Positions 35,678-44,036 of a stretch of 64,000 bases of DNA are shown in pieces. A program made the position numbers and the translations under genes. The DNA lies in assembly GCA_947501475.1 (NCBI GenBank), contig CANMWA010000002.1, positions 186,001 through 250,000 on the forward strand, in the 5' to 3' direction. This DNA comes from an uncultured Aquimarina sp. (lineage in GTDB: Bacteria; Bacteroidota; Bacteroidia; Flavobacteriales; Flavobacteriaceae). The notes under the pieces are model-generated. The model ran no database searches, was not told where the DNA came from, and saw only the letters and a list, made by a program, of their open reading frames with translations. The first letter of the stretch is position 1. The number at the start of each line of letters is the position of its first letter.

Positions 35678-35746
35678 GGCAATATTGCGAAAAAACTAAA
35701 AGGAAGCATAATTTGATGATCTAAGCCCTCCTTTTTGTGAGCAATA

Positions 35747-35908
35747 TTATACTATCTTAGGCATGTAAATATATTCTAAATAGCGTATTTGAGGCCTTAG
35801 GAAGGGTTTTAATGATACAATACGATAAAATAGTACACTTGTATGACTTTGCACAATGTTTCTAATAAATTTCAAGTACTTTTTCAGATTTTTGGCAATA
35901 GCCACCAT
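35747..35908 (-). pseudogene. Transposase C-terminal remnant
   Basis: A 53-codon minus-strand frame from 35908 reads LMVAIAKNLKKYLKF near its start, which resembles the C-terminal end of IS1182-like or IS5-like transposases; an in-frame stop lies four codons upstream. No transposase core or terminal inverted repeats are visible. An imperfect palindrome (AATATTGC...GCAATATT, 35683-35748) lies beside it. The rest of 35678-36025 has no gene that I can see. Confidence 0.45.
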
Positions 35909-36025
35909 AAGATAACTCTAAAATCAAAAAGTACGATCAACGATATCTTATCTTTTTGCTAACTTGTACAACACGTACAACGTGTATAAAATATTTAGAA
36001 TCATTAAATAAAAGGGGCAGAACCA

Positions 36026-36457
36026 GTGAGTAAAGAAATTGAAAAAGAACAAAAATTAAAGCTCGCATCAGAGAGAGGTCGTAAATCTGCTGAAGAAGGT
36101 ACAAAATTATTGATTACAGTTTCCTTAACTTGTCTTGGGGTATTTTTTGTTGCCCTAACTAGTAAAATTGATCCTCCTTTAACAAATGCTCAAAAAATTA
36201 TCTCTGTCATAGCGGTTATTGCCATCGGAATATCTTCAGGTAGTGGTCTTGTATCTTGGCTTATTGACGCCAAATCTCATATCAATTGGGCATTGGCCCT
36301 CTCTCAAAAAGAAAGAAAAAAACGGTCAGAACACTACAAGTTACGAGATAAATGGAAAAAAATTGAGAAGGTTAATAATAAACTATTCTTTATTTTCTTT
36401 TTCATAGGAATATTATGCGGAATCACATACATCATCCTTCGGATATTAATGATTTGA
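36026..36457 (+). CDS. Small two-helix membrane protein
   Basis: 143 residues from a GTG start preceded by AAAGGGGCAG, an unusually good Shine-Dalgarno match for this genome. Three hydrophobic segments: LLITVSLTCLGVFFVAL, IISVIAVIAIGISSGSGLVSWLI and LFFIFFFIGILCGITYIIL, with charged regions at both termini and between. No family recognised. It may be an edge gene of the accessory region. Confidence 0.7.
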   Translation: MSKEIEKEQKLKLASERGRKSAEEGTKLLITVSLTCLGVFFVALTSKIDPPLTNAQKIISVIAVIAIGISSGSGLVSWLIDAKSHINWALALSQKERKKRSEHYKLRDKWKKIEKVNNKLFFIFFFIGILCGITYIILRILMI

Positions 36458-36694
36458 ATACCCCAGCCTAGTCTCTATGACAAGGGCACAGAAGTAACTT
36501 ATTGGGATATATAATGAGGTAATCCAAAAAACTTTAAAGAAAAAATCATCAGTTTTAAAAAATGAAACTAATATATTGTATCCTTGTGGCATTATTAATT
36601 TTAAACCATAAGAATATATAGTTGTAGAAAATCTAATTCGCATAAGTGACACACTTTATTTATTTTCTAAAGCTATTTTCGTTCTTTTGTACCT

Positions 36695-38806
36695 ATGCCA
36701 GAACAACCACAAATCTTAGCGACTTTAAAAGAGTATTTTGGGTATGATACCTTCCGCCCATTGCAAAAAGAAATCATTGATTCAATTTTTGTAGGTAACG
36801 ATAACCTTGTGATTATGCCTACCGGTGGCGGAAAATCGATTTGTTATCAACTTCCTGCATTATTACTACCAGGAATAACATTAGTAATTTCACCTTTGAT
36901 TGCATTAATGAAAGATCAAGTAGATGGTCTATTAGCCAATGGTATTGAAGCTGCTTTTGTAAATAGTAGTCAGAATGAAAATGAACAACAGGAGATCTAC
37001 CAAAAACTATTACAAAAAGAAATCAAATTACTATATGTCGCACCAGAGAGTTTGAACTTTTTGGACGCCATACTTTCTCAAATCGAAATCAGTTTAATTG
37101 CCATCGATGAAGCACACTGTATCTCTTCTTGGGGTCATGATTTCAGGCCTGCATATACGCAACTGGGATATCTTAAAAGTAGATTTCCCCAGACACCCGT
37201 TATTGCATTAACCGCAACTGCTGATAAAGCTACAAGACAGGATATTTGTAATCAACTTAATATTCCTGATGCAACACAATACTTAGCCTCTTTTGATCGA
37301 GCAAACTTAAGCCTTGAAGTACGCCCCGGAAATAAGAGAATCGAGCAAATTATTGATTTTTTAAAAGACAAACCAAACGACAGTGGGATTATATATTGCT
37401 TAAGCCGAAAAACTACCGAAATGCTGGCTGAGAAATTACAAAATCAAGAGTATAAGGCAGAAGCTTACCATGCAGGAATAGATCACCAAAAAAGAGCTCA
37501 TGTACAAGAAGGTTTTATTAATGACACCGTACAAATAGTATGTGCCACCATCGCTTTTGGTATGGGTATCGATAAATCAAATGTGCGTTGGGTAATTCAT
37601 TATAACTTGCCAAAAAATATTGAAGGTTATTATCAGGAGATCGGTCGTGCAGGTCGTGATGGATTACCGTCCTCTACCCTGCTCTTTCATAGCTATGCAG
37701 ATGTAGTGCAATTGCAAAAATTTGCCGATATGTCTGGCAATAAAGAAGTGCAATTGGCCAAACTGGATCGTATGAAGCAATATGCTGAATCCTTAAGCTG
37801 TAGACGTAAAATCTTATTGAGCTATTTTGGCGAATTGATCGAAGAAGATTGCGGTAATTGCGATGTGTGTAAAAACCCTCCTACTTTTATTGATGGAACA
37901 GTCATTGCCCAAAAAGCCTTATCAACTGTAGTTCGTATCAAAGAACAAGAACCCATCGGTACGGTAATCGATGTGATGCGAGGTGCTCAAAATACGGCTG
38001 TGTACGATAAGGAATACCAACACCTAAAAACTTATGGTATTGGTAACGATATTTCGTGGAGAGATTGGCAACAATATATTATTCAACTAATTAATCAAGG
38101 ATACCTGGAAATTGCATTCCATCAAAATAATAAACTAAAATTAACAGAACTTTCTAAAAAAGTGCTATTTGAAGGCGAGAGAATTAGATTAGCCAACCTT
38201 AAAGATATCGAAAAAGCTAAAGAAGCTGTTACTCAAATACCTAACACAACTAAAACCAATACTTTATTTGAAAAATTAAGAGCCCTTAGATTAGAAATAG
38301 CCAAAGAGGCAGGAATTCCTGCATATCAGATATTTAGTGATGCTACATTAAAAGAGATGGAACAACATCGACCAATGAGCGATGATGAGTTTATACAAAT
38401 AAGTGGTGTGGGAAAGCAGAAAATGCAAAACTATGGTTACCAATTCATCAAGGAGATCATTGATTTTTCTGCTGAAAAAACAAAAAAGAAGAAAAAAAAA
38501 TCCAATAAAGGCAATTCACATAAAGAGACATTAAACTTATATAAGGAGGGTTTATCTATAGAAGAAATAGCTATTAAAAGACAATTAGCACAGTCTACAG
38601 TTTTTTCTCATATTATGAAACTTTATAATGACGGAGAAACTATTGATCTTGCCCAATTCATAAGTAAAGAAGATATCAAAACCATTAAAGAAGCCAAAGA
38701 AACACTTGAGAACCCAAGTACATTAAAACCATATTTTGAGCATTTTGAAGGTGCTATAGATTATAATACAATCAAATTGGCTTTAACAATCTTGGACGAG
38801 AACTAA
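36695..38806 (+). CDS. recQ: ATP-dependent DNA helicase RecQ
   Basis: 703 residues. Walker A lies in MPTGGGKSICYQLPA (about 45-59), Walker B in AIDEAHCISSWGHDFRP, and the zinc-binding cysteines in the RQC region (SCRRKIL...CGNCDVCKN). An HRDC domain (LRLEIAKEAGIPAYQIFSDATL, about 525-600) and a C-terminal HTH_40-like extension (ETLNLYKEGLSIEEIAIKRQLAQSTV) follow, as in Bacteroidota RecQ. It unwinds 3'-5' for recombination and repair. The panE-like gene begins 14 bp downstream. Confidence 0.96.
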   Translation: MPEQPQILATLKEYFGYDTFRPLQKEIIDSIFVGNDNLVIMPTGGGKSICYQLPALLLPGITLVISPLIALMKDQVDGLLANGIEAAFVNSSQNENEQQEIYQKLLQKEIKLLYVAPESLNFLDAILSQIEISLIAIDEAHCISSWGHDFRPAYTQLGYLKSRFPQTPVIALTATADKATRQDICNQLNIPDATQYLASFDRANLSLEVRPGNKRIEQIIDFLKDKPNDSGIIYCLSRKTTEMLAEKLQNQEYKAEAYHAGIDHQKRAHVQEGFINDTVQIVCATIAFGMGIDKSNVRWVIHYNLPKNIEGYYQEIGRAGRDGLPSSTLLFHSYADVVQLQKFADMSGNKEVQLAKLDRMKQYAESLSCRRKILLSYFGELIEEDCGNCDVCKNPPTFIDGTVIAQKALSTVVRIKEQEPIGTVIDVMRGAQNTAVYDKEYQHLKTYGIGNDISWRDWQQYIIQLINQGYLEIAFHQNNKLKLTELSKKVLFEGERIRLANLKDIEKAKEAVTQIPNTTKTNTLFEKLRALRLEIAKEAGIPAYQIFSDATLKEMEQHRPMSDDEFIQISGVGKQKMQNYGYQFIKEIIDFSAEKTKKKKKKSNKGNSHKETLNLYKEGLSIEEIAIKRQLAQSTVFSHIMKLYNDGETIDLAQFISKEDIKTIKEAKETLENPSTLKPYFEHFEGAIDYNTIKLALTILDEN

Positions 38807-38819
38807 TACCTAATCGTTT

Positions 38820-39863
38820 ATGCAATCACACATCATTTTTGGGGCTGGATTAATTGGTAGTTTTCTAGGAGGTGTACTCACGTCTTTGCATTTTGACACC
38901 AAATTAGTTTGTCGACCTAAGATTAGGCAAAAATTAACCAAAGGACTTGTACTAACCGATTATTTGGGAAATAAAATTGAAATAGAATCCCTTGATTTTT
39001 TGGATACCAAAGATTTAGCACCCCATATTCATAAAGAGGCTTTTTGCGATTTTCTATGGGTAACTGTAAAATGTACCGGAATTGATCAAGCTAGCAAAGA
39101 TATTCACCCTTTGGTAGGTCCAGATACCATAATTTTATGTTGTCAGAATGGTTTAGGTTCTGACCAAGTAATAAAAAAGCGTTATCCAAAAAATATTGTA
39201 TTACGAGTGATGGTTCCTTTTAATGTTGCAGAACCAGAAAGTGGGCACCTGCATCGAGGTTCTGAAGGAGATTTATGTATTGAAATAACTGCTCAAACCT
39301 CAAAATCTATAAATTCTTTGGTTCGACAATTAAATACTTCTGTTATGACTGTAACTCAATCAACAGAAATGCAATCACTATTATGGGCTAAACTTCAGTT
39401 AAATTTAGGAAACAGTATAAATGCATTGGCGGATATCCCTGTAAAATCAATGCTCGAGCAACGAGAATATCGATTAGTCATTTCAATATTAATGAAAGAA
39501 TTACTGGTTGTCACCAAAGCACTTAAAATTAAACTCCCAAAATTAACAGCTATACCAGCCAAGTACATTCCTATTGTACTAAGCTTACCAAATTTCTTAT
39601 TTAATCTCGTGGCAAATAAAATGTTGGCAATTGATCCAACGGTAAGAACTTCAATGTGGTGGGATTTATCTCAAGGTAAAAAGACAGAAATAGAGTATCT
39701 TAATGGTGCAATATTGAAAGCAGCTGAAAAACTGCAGATTTCCTGCCCTGCAAATAAAAATATCATAAACATTATAAAGGAGATAGAAAAAACCGATAAC
39801 TCAAAAAACCGTAAAGGTATTAGCGGTAAAGTATTATTGCAGAACATAAAAAGCAAACCATAA
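38820..39863 (+). CDS. 2-dehydropantoate 2-reductase family protein
   Basis: 347 residues. The Rossmann start IFGAGLIGSFLGG (about 6-18) binds NADP; the region LNLGNSINALADIP and WWDLSQGKKTEIEYLNGAIL are the C-terminal ketopantoate reductase pattern with the catalytic Lys. It may make pantoate for CoA, or be a paralogue, since panE-like genes are often duplicated. It lies 14 bp after recQ in the same direction and may be co-transcribed. Confidence 0.88.
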   Translation: MQSHIIFGAGLIGSFLGGVLTSLHFDTKLVCRPKIRQKLTKGLVLTDYLGNKIEIESLDFLDTKDLAPHIHKEAFCDFLWVTVKCTGIDQASKDIHPLVGPDTIILCCQNGLGSDQVIKKRYPKNIVLRVMVPFNVAEPESGHLHRGSEGDLCIEITAQTSKSINSLVRQLNTSVMTVTQSTEMQSLLWAKLQLNLGNSINALADIPVKSMLEQREYRLVISILMKELLVVTKALKIKLPKLTAIPAKYIPIVLSLPNFLFNLVANKMLAIDPTVRTSMWWDLSQGKKTEIEYLNGAILKAAEKLQISCPANKNIINIIKEIEKTDNSKNRKGISGKVLLQNIKSKP

Positions 39864-39880
39864 AACAGTAATTAAATAGT

Positions 39881-40519
39881 TTACAACCATTTTCTGAAAT
39901 ACTTCTTATCATCATCTGACACCAAAGGATCGCCAAGTGCTTTTATTAACAAACCCTTATGCTCATCTTCATTATAGTGAAATAGTAAAGTATTCAATTC
40001 AGCAATTGATATCCCCGTAGTATTTTCATCTTGTAAAATAAATTGATCTTCAACCTTTACAGATCCTGGTTTCAAAACTCTTACATATACCCCAGAAAAC
40101 AAGGAATCAATAAACTCACGAATCACTCCCTGATTACCAAATCTAACCCCTAATTTATAGCAAGGTTGCCTTGGGCGAGAGATTTGTATACTTGCATCTC
40201 CCAAAGTATATATCGAACCTATTTTGATAATATGCTCATCAAACCTATCAATCGTAAGGTTTTCACCAAACATACCGTAATTCCAATCCAAATCAGGGTA
40301 TTTCATTTTCCAATACGGATAATGATGTGATGAATATAAGTAACATGCCTTATCTACTCCACCATGGTACCTTCTATCTATAACGTGGTCATCTTTTACA
40401 TCTTCAATACCCAAAAATATAGGTTCATGAACTGGATGTTTATATATACCCGTTTTTACTTCATTTCCTCTCCATAAAATTGTTTTCCCTTGAGCAATAT
40501 TAGTAGATACTACTTTCAT
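39881..40519 (-). CDS. MOSC domain protein
   Basis: 212 residues. The MOSC core has GMFGENLTIDRFDEHIIKIGSIYTLGDASIQISRPRQPCYKLGVRFG, where the Cys in RPRQPCYKL is the conserved MOSC cysteine. MOSC proteins (YiiM-like) reduce N-hydroxylated compounds using molybdenum cofactor. It is followed in transcription order by no gene on this strand for 15 bp and is preceded by the truA-like gene, with an 8-bp gap, so the two form an operon. Confidence 0.92.
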   Translation of the reverse strand: MKVVSTNIAQGKTILWRGNEVKTGIYKHPVHEPIFLGIEDVKDDHVIDRRYHGGVDKACYLYSSHHYPYWKMKYPDLDWNYGMFGENLTIDRFDEHIIKIGSIYTLGDASIQISRPRQPCYKLGVRFGNQGVIREFIDSLFSGVYVRVLKPGSVKVEDQFILQDENTTGISIAELNTLLFHYNEDEHKGLLIKALGDPLVSDDDKKYFRKWL

Positions 40520-40527
40520 ATTTAATA

Positions 40528-41313
40528 CTATTTAAATTCAATTGAATTAAGTATTAACCCAGAACCAGGAACAATATGCTCTAGTGTGATTTCTTCAGCA
40601 TCTGGATTAAGGGTACGTTTAATAAATTCTAAATCCACTTTTCCTTTTCCCAAATCAAGTAAAACTCCCATCATTAATCGAATTTGATTTCTTTTGAATC
40701 CTTCTCCTTTCACCTGTAAAAGATAACTCTCTTCTGGAAAAAAGCTAGCTGTATAGATGTCGTTGGTTTTTATTTCGCAATGCGTTATTTCTCCTTCAAG
40801 AATTGTATGTTCAGAAGGCCGATGACAATAGGATCTAAAATTATGTTTTCCAACAAACAATTTTGCTGCTTCTTGCATTAAAGTTATGTTAAGCTCTTCT
40901 GTAACATTGTACATAAATGGAGCACAAAATGGGTGAAACTTCTCTCCACATGTAAACAAATATAAATATTCTTTAATCTTTGGGGATTGGATAATATTAA
41001 AATGCTCATCAGTTTCTTCTATACTCAAAGCCCTAATATCTTGAGGTAGGTTCTGATTAAATAATGGGTAAAAAAGTTCAAGATCCAAAGGGTTATGATC
41101 AACAAACAACTCTATATAAGTTTGATTTGCTGATACTTTTGCATCTGTTCTACCCGAAGCAAGTACTTTAAAATCCTTATGTTCTAAAACATATGCTGTG
41201 GTTCGCTCTACCATTCTTTGCAATGTATTTACTGTAGGTTGCTTTTGCCATCCATGGTATCTAAAACCTAAATATTGTAATTCGATGATATAGTAAAAAC
41301 GTTTCCGAAACAT
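40528..41313 (-). CDS. TruA-family pseudouridine synthase paralogue
   Basis: 261 residues. TruA landmarks: LQYLGFRYHGWQKQP at the start, the catalytic Asp in ASGRTDAKVSA (canonical GRTDAGV; here Gly is Lys), and GEGFKRNQIRLMMGVLL at the C-terminal fold. TruA modifies U38-40 in tRNA anticodon arms. The sequence is divergent, and flavobacteria usually have another truA, so this is probably a paralogue with a different or unknown RNA target. It is co-directional with the MOSC gene. Confidence 0.82.
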   Translation of the reverse strand: MFRKRFYYIIELQYLGFRYHGWQKQPTVNTLQRMVERTTAYVLEHKDFKVLASGRTDAKVSANQTYIELFVDHNPLDLELFYPLFNQNLPQDIRALSIEETDEHFNIIQSPKIKEYLYLFTCGEKFHPFCAPFMYNVTEELNITLMQEAAKLFVGKHNFRSYCHRPSEHTILEGEITHCEIKTNDIYTASFFPEESYLLQVKGEGFKRNQIRLMMGVLLDLGKGKVDLEFIKRTLNPDAEEITLEHIVPGSGLILNSIEFK

Positions 41314-41462
41314 CTATTAATTCTTTAAATCTATCCGAATATAGATAAATTATGCATTTCACCGATAAATGATTACTTTTTAATCCAAAAATTATGTAAA
41401 AAAAACACTATAATTTCCTATATTTGAGTAAATCAATTTAATAATTTAAAATCAACTTAGTT

Positions 41463-41840
41463 ATGGTAAAAGCTAAATATCAAGGAGTTTTAGACTTAGG
41501 ACAAAAGTTAAATATCCAAGATGGCGATGTTTCTGAAGACAATGGAACACTTAAAATAAAAGGTACTGCTAATACTCAATATGAAAAAAATCAACTTTGG
41601 GATAAGATAAAAGAAATAGGCGGAGATTCTCCTTCTGATATTGTTGCAGATATTAATGTTGCTGACACCTCTGTATACCATAGACATACTGTTAAAAGTG
41701 GAGAGTCATTAAGTAAAATTGCTAAGCACTACTATGATGACCCTATGAAATACAAAGCTATATTTGAAGCAAATACTAATATTTTAAAAAATCCGGATAT
41801 TATACATCCTGATCAGGAGTTAATAATCCCAAACCTATAA
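41463..41840 (+). CDS. BON-LysM protein (Kbp/YgaU-like)
   Basis: 125 residues. A short N-terminal BON-like part (residues ~15-60) precedes a LysM domain (YHRHTVKSGESLSKIAKHYYDDP...HPDQELIIPNL, about 74-125). E. coli Kbp has the same order and binds K+, so the name is by architecture only. No signal peptide, as in Kbp. It has its own terminator. Confidence 0.88.
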   Translation: MVKAKYQGVLDLGQKLNIQDGDVSEDNGTLKIKGTANTQYEKNQLWDKIKEIGGDSPSDIVADINVADTSVYHRHTVKSGESLSKIAKHYYDDPMKYKAIFEANTNILKNPDIIHPDQELIIPNL

Positions 41841-41860
41841 GGCATATTTAACAATAAATA

Positions 41861-41890
41861 AAAAAAGATCGCAAAATTGCGATCTTTTTT
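41861..41890 (+). terminator. Intrinsic terminator
   Basis: AAAAAAGATCGCAA (41861-41874) pairs perfectly with 41877-41890 around two A residues. The symmetrical A- and T-runs can terminate both the LysM gene and the cmk transcript. Confidence 0.88.
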
Positions 41891-41945
41891 TATTTGATTC
41901 ATGACTATCTTACAACTAATTGTTTCTACTATAAATGATAGTATG

Positions 41946-42644
41946 TTAAGCATTCTTTATTGCTGTTTTTGCCAATAGCAAGATTTGTTCAAATTGTTGA
42001 TTTAATGTAAGATTAGAATTATCAATTTTTATTGCATCACTAGCTTTTCTAAGAGGAGAATCTTTTCTTGTACTATCTATATGATCTCTATTCACTACAT
42101 TTTTTAAAACATCTTCGTAACTAACATTCTCCTCCCTTTCTTTTAACTCAAGATATCTGCGTTCTGCCCTATCTTTTGCTGTTGCTGTCATAAATAATTT
42201 AAGTTCTGCATTAGGAAAAACAACAGTTCCTATATCTCTACCATCCATAACTATTCCTTTGTCTTTACCCATTTGATGTTGTTGTTCAACCAATTTTTTT
42301 CTAACTAAAGATACAGCTGCTATTTTACTTACATGTTTTGACACTCTTAGGGTTCTAATTTCTTCCTCTACATTTTCTCCATTAAGTAAAACTTCTGCCA
42401 ATCCTGTTGCTACATTAATCTTAAACTTGATATTAATATTTGGCAACTCTTTCTCTAATGCTGCTTGATCAAGATTCGCATCATCTATAAAATTTTTACG
42501 CATGGCATACAAAGCAACAGCTCTATACATTGCACCTGTATCGACATAAATATATTTTAATTCTTTTGCTATTTGTTTTGCAACTGTACTTTTACCGGTT
42601 GAAGAATGTCCGTCTATAGCAATAATTATCTTTTTATCTTCCAA
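41946..42644 (-). CDS. cmk: Cytidylate kinase
   Basis: 232 residues. The P-loop is IAIDGHSSTGKSTVAKQIA (about 6-24), followed by YVDTGAMYRAVALY, the nucleotide-binding motif, and GKDKGIVMDGRDIGTVVFP. The LID region is AERRYLELKEREENVSYEDVLKNV. It phosphorylates CMP/dCMP. The ATG at 42644 matches the family start. Confidence 0.96.
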   Translation of the reverse strand: MEDKKIIIAIDGHSSTGKSTVAKQIAKELKYIYVDTGAMYRAVALYAMRKNFIDDANLDQAALEKELPNINIKFKINVATGLAEVLLNGENVEEEIRTLRVSKHVSKIAAVSLVRKKLVEQQHQMGKDKGIVMDGRDIGTVVFPNAELKLFMTATAKDRAERRYLELKEREENVSYEDVLKNVVNRDHIDSTRKDSPLRKASDAIKIDNSNLTLNQQFEQILLLAKTAIKNA

Positions 42645-42960
42645 ATTAATATTGTTTATATCAAAAATATAGTATTAACATTCAAAAATAGTTGAAACTA
42701 TTAAGAAAGTTGTAGCACTGTAAAAAAAGTTATAACAAATTAAAAATCAATTCAGAATTGTTATGTATTTCATTGCTCTAAATTTTTATGAATTGTATAT
42801 AATTAGAGTTTATCGGGTAAAACTTAGTATACAAGTAAAAAACCATAAGAAAACACAATAAACACACTTAATCGGCGTTATTTACCTTTAAACACCCATG
42901 TATGCAGTAAAGTTACATTTTTACACCTAAATCGATTAACATTAACCTAAGCTAACAACC
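42645..42960. other. Gene-free divergent promoter region
   Basis: 316 bp of AT-rich DNA between the divergent cmk and mreB genes. I see no ORF or strong hairpin; it should hold both promoters. Confidence 0.6.
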
Positions 42961-43998
42961 ATGGGCTTCTTTGATTTTTTAAATGAAAAGATTGCAATAG
43001 ATCTTGGCACATCTAATACGCTGATCACACACAGAGGAAAGATTGCAATTAATAACCCTTCAATTATTACTATAAATCAAATCACCGGTAAAATTATCGC
43101 AGTTGGTAAAGAAGCCGGAATGATGAGAGGAAAAATAAATAAAAACATCAAAACAATTTACCCATTTAAAAATGGAGTAATTACAAATTTTGATGCTTCT
43201 GAAAAAATGCTAAAAACATTTATTAAGAAACTTTCTACTCTTAATGCTTCGGTATTTACTACTTCATACAATATGATAATATCCATACCATGCGGTAGTA
43301 CAGAGGTTGAAATGAGAGCTGTAAAAGAGTCTGCAAAACGGCTTAATGCAAAAAATGTATTCTTAATACATGAACCTATAGCTGCTGCAATAGGAGGAGG
43401 AATTGATGTCCTTGAACCCAAAGGTAATATGGTCGTAGATATTGGAGGCGGAACAACTGAGATTGCGGTTATTTGTTTAGGGCAAATTATAAGTGGGCAA
43501 TCTGTAAAAATTGCAGGTAATACTTTTAATGAAGATATCGTACAATATATACGTGAATCACGAAACATACATATTGGAGAATATATGGCCGAGAAAATAA
43601 AGATACAGGTTGGATCGGCTACTGATGCTTTAGAATCTCCACCCAAAGATATGAACGTTGAAGGAAGAGATTTACTTACAGGTAAACCAAAACAGATTAG
43701 AATATCATATAGAGAGATTGAGAAAAGCCTTGATAAATCTATAACTCAAATCGAAAATGCCATCATGGAAACATTATCAGAAATACCGCCAGAGATTTCT
43801 GCTGACATCTATAATACAGGTATTTATTTAACCGGAGGCGGATCTATGTTAAGAGGTCTGGATCAAAGGCTATCTAGAGCTACAGAATTACCAGTTCATC
43901 TAGGCGAACAACCCTTAAAAACTGTTGTAAAAGGAAGTGAAATTGTTCTTAAAAACCTAGATCGATATACTGATGTATTGGTAAAAAAAAGAAGATAA
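42961..43998 (+). CDS. mreB: Rod-shape determining protein MreB
   Basis: 345 residues. The actin-fold phosphate loops are IAIDLGTSNTLI (12-23) and VDIGGGTTEIAVI (about 159-171), and the adenosine motif is TGGGSMLRGLDQRL. It polymerises under the membrane to guide cell-wall synthesis. No mreC or mreD lies beside it, unlike the usual operon, so this may be a second, solitary mreB paralogue. Confidence 0.93.
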   Translation: MGFFDFLNEKIAIDLGTSNTLITHRGKIAINNPSIITINQITGKIIAVGKEAGMMRGKINKNIKTIYPFKNGVITNFDASEKMLKTFIKKLSTLNASVFTTSYNMIISIPCGSTEVEMRAVKESAKRLNAKNVFLIHEPIAAAIGGGIDVLEPKGNMVVDIGGGTTEIAVICLGQIISGQSVKIAGNTFNEDIVQYIRESRNIHIGEYMAEKIKIQVGSATDALESPPKDMNVEGRDLLTGKPKQIRISYREIEKSLDKSITQIENAIMETLSEIPPEISADIYNTGIYLTGGGSMLRGLDQRLSRATELPVHLGEQPLKTVVKGSEIVLKNLDRYTDVLVKKRR

Positions 43999-44000
43999 AA

Positions 44001-44033
44001 TAAAAAGGCAGAACATATTGTTCTGCCTTTTTA
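44001..44033. terminator. Bidirectional terminator
   Basis: TAAAAAGGCAGAACA (44001-44015) pairs perfectly with 44019-44033 around TAT. It separates the convergent mreB and lon genes. Confidence 0.92.
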
Positions 44034-44036
44034 TTA

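Larger units (their letters stand above)
24720..35690 (+). mobile_element. Integrase-less gene cassette array (CALIN-like)
   Basis: About 11 kb with all intact genes on the plus strand, separated by long imperfect palindromes whose ends look like R''(RYYYAAC) and R'(GTTRRRY) boxes. In six units the start of the unit is complementary to the R'' box at its own end: ParDE 11/12, AhpD-like 10/12, membrane protein at 26202 6/7, RidA 8/10, MBL-fold 10/10, and Crp-membrane-SGNH 8/10. That relation arises when a circular cassette inserts at R'. Gene content (TA module, regulators, orphan proteins) suits a sedentary array. No intI lies in the window. The right end is blurred by a transposase remnant. 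Confidence 0.65.

Noticed and set aside
24600..36000. Prophage or conjugative element
   Set aside because: No integrase, structural, relaxase or replication genes are present; gene layout and boundaries fit cassettes better.
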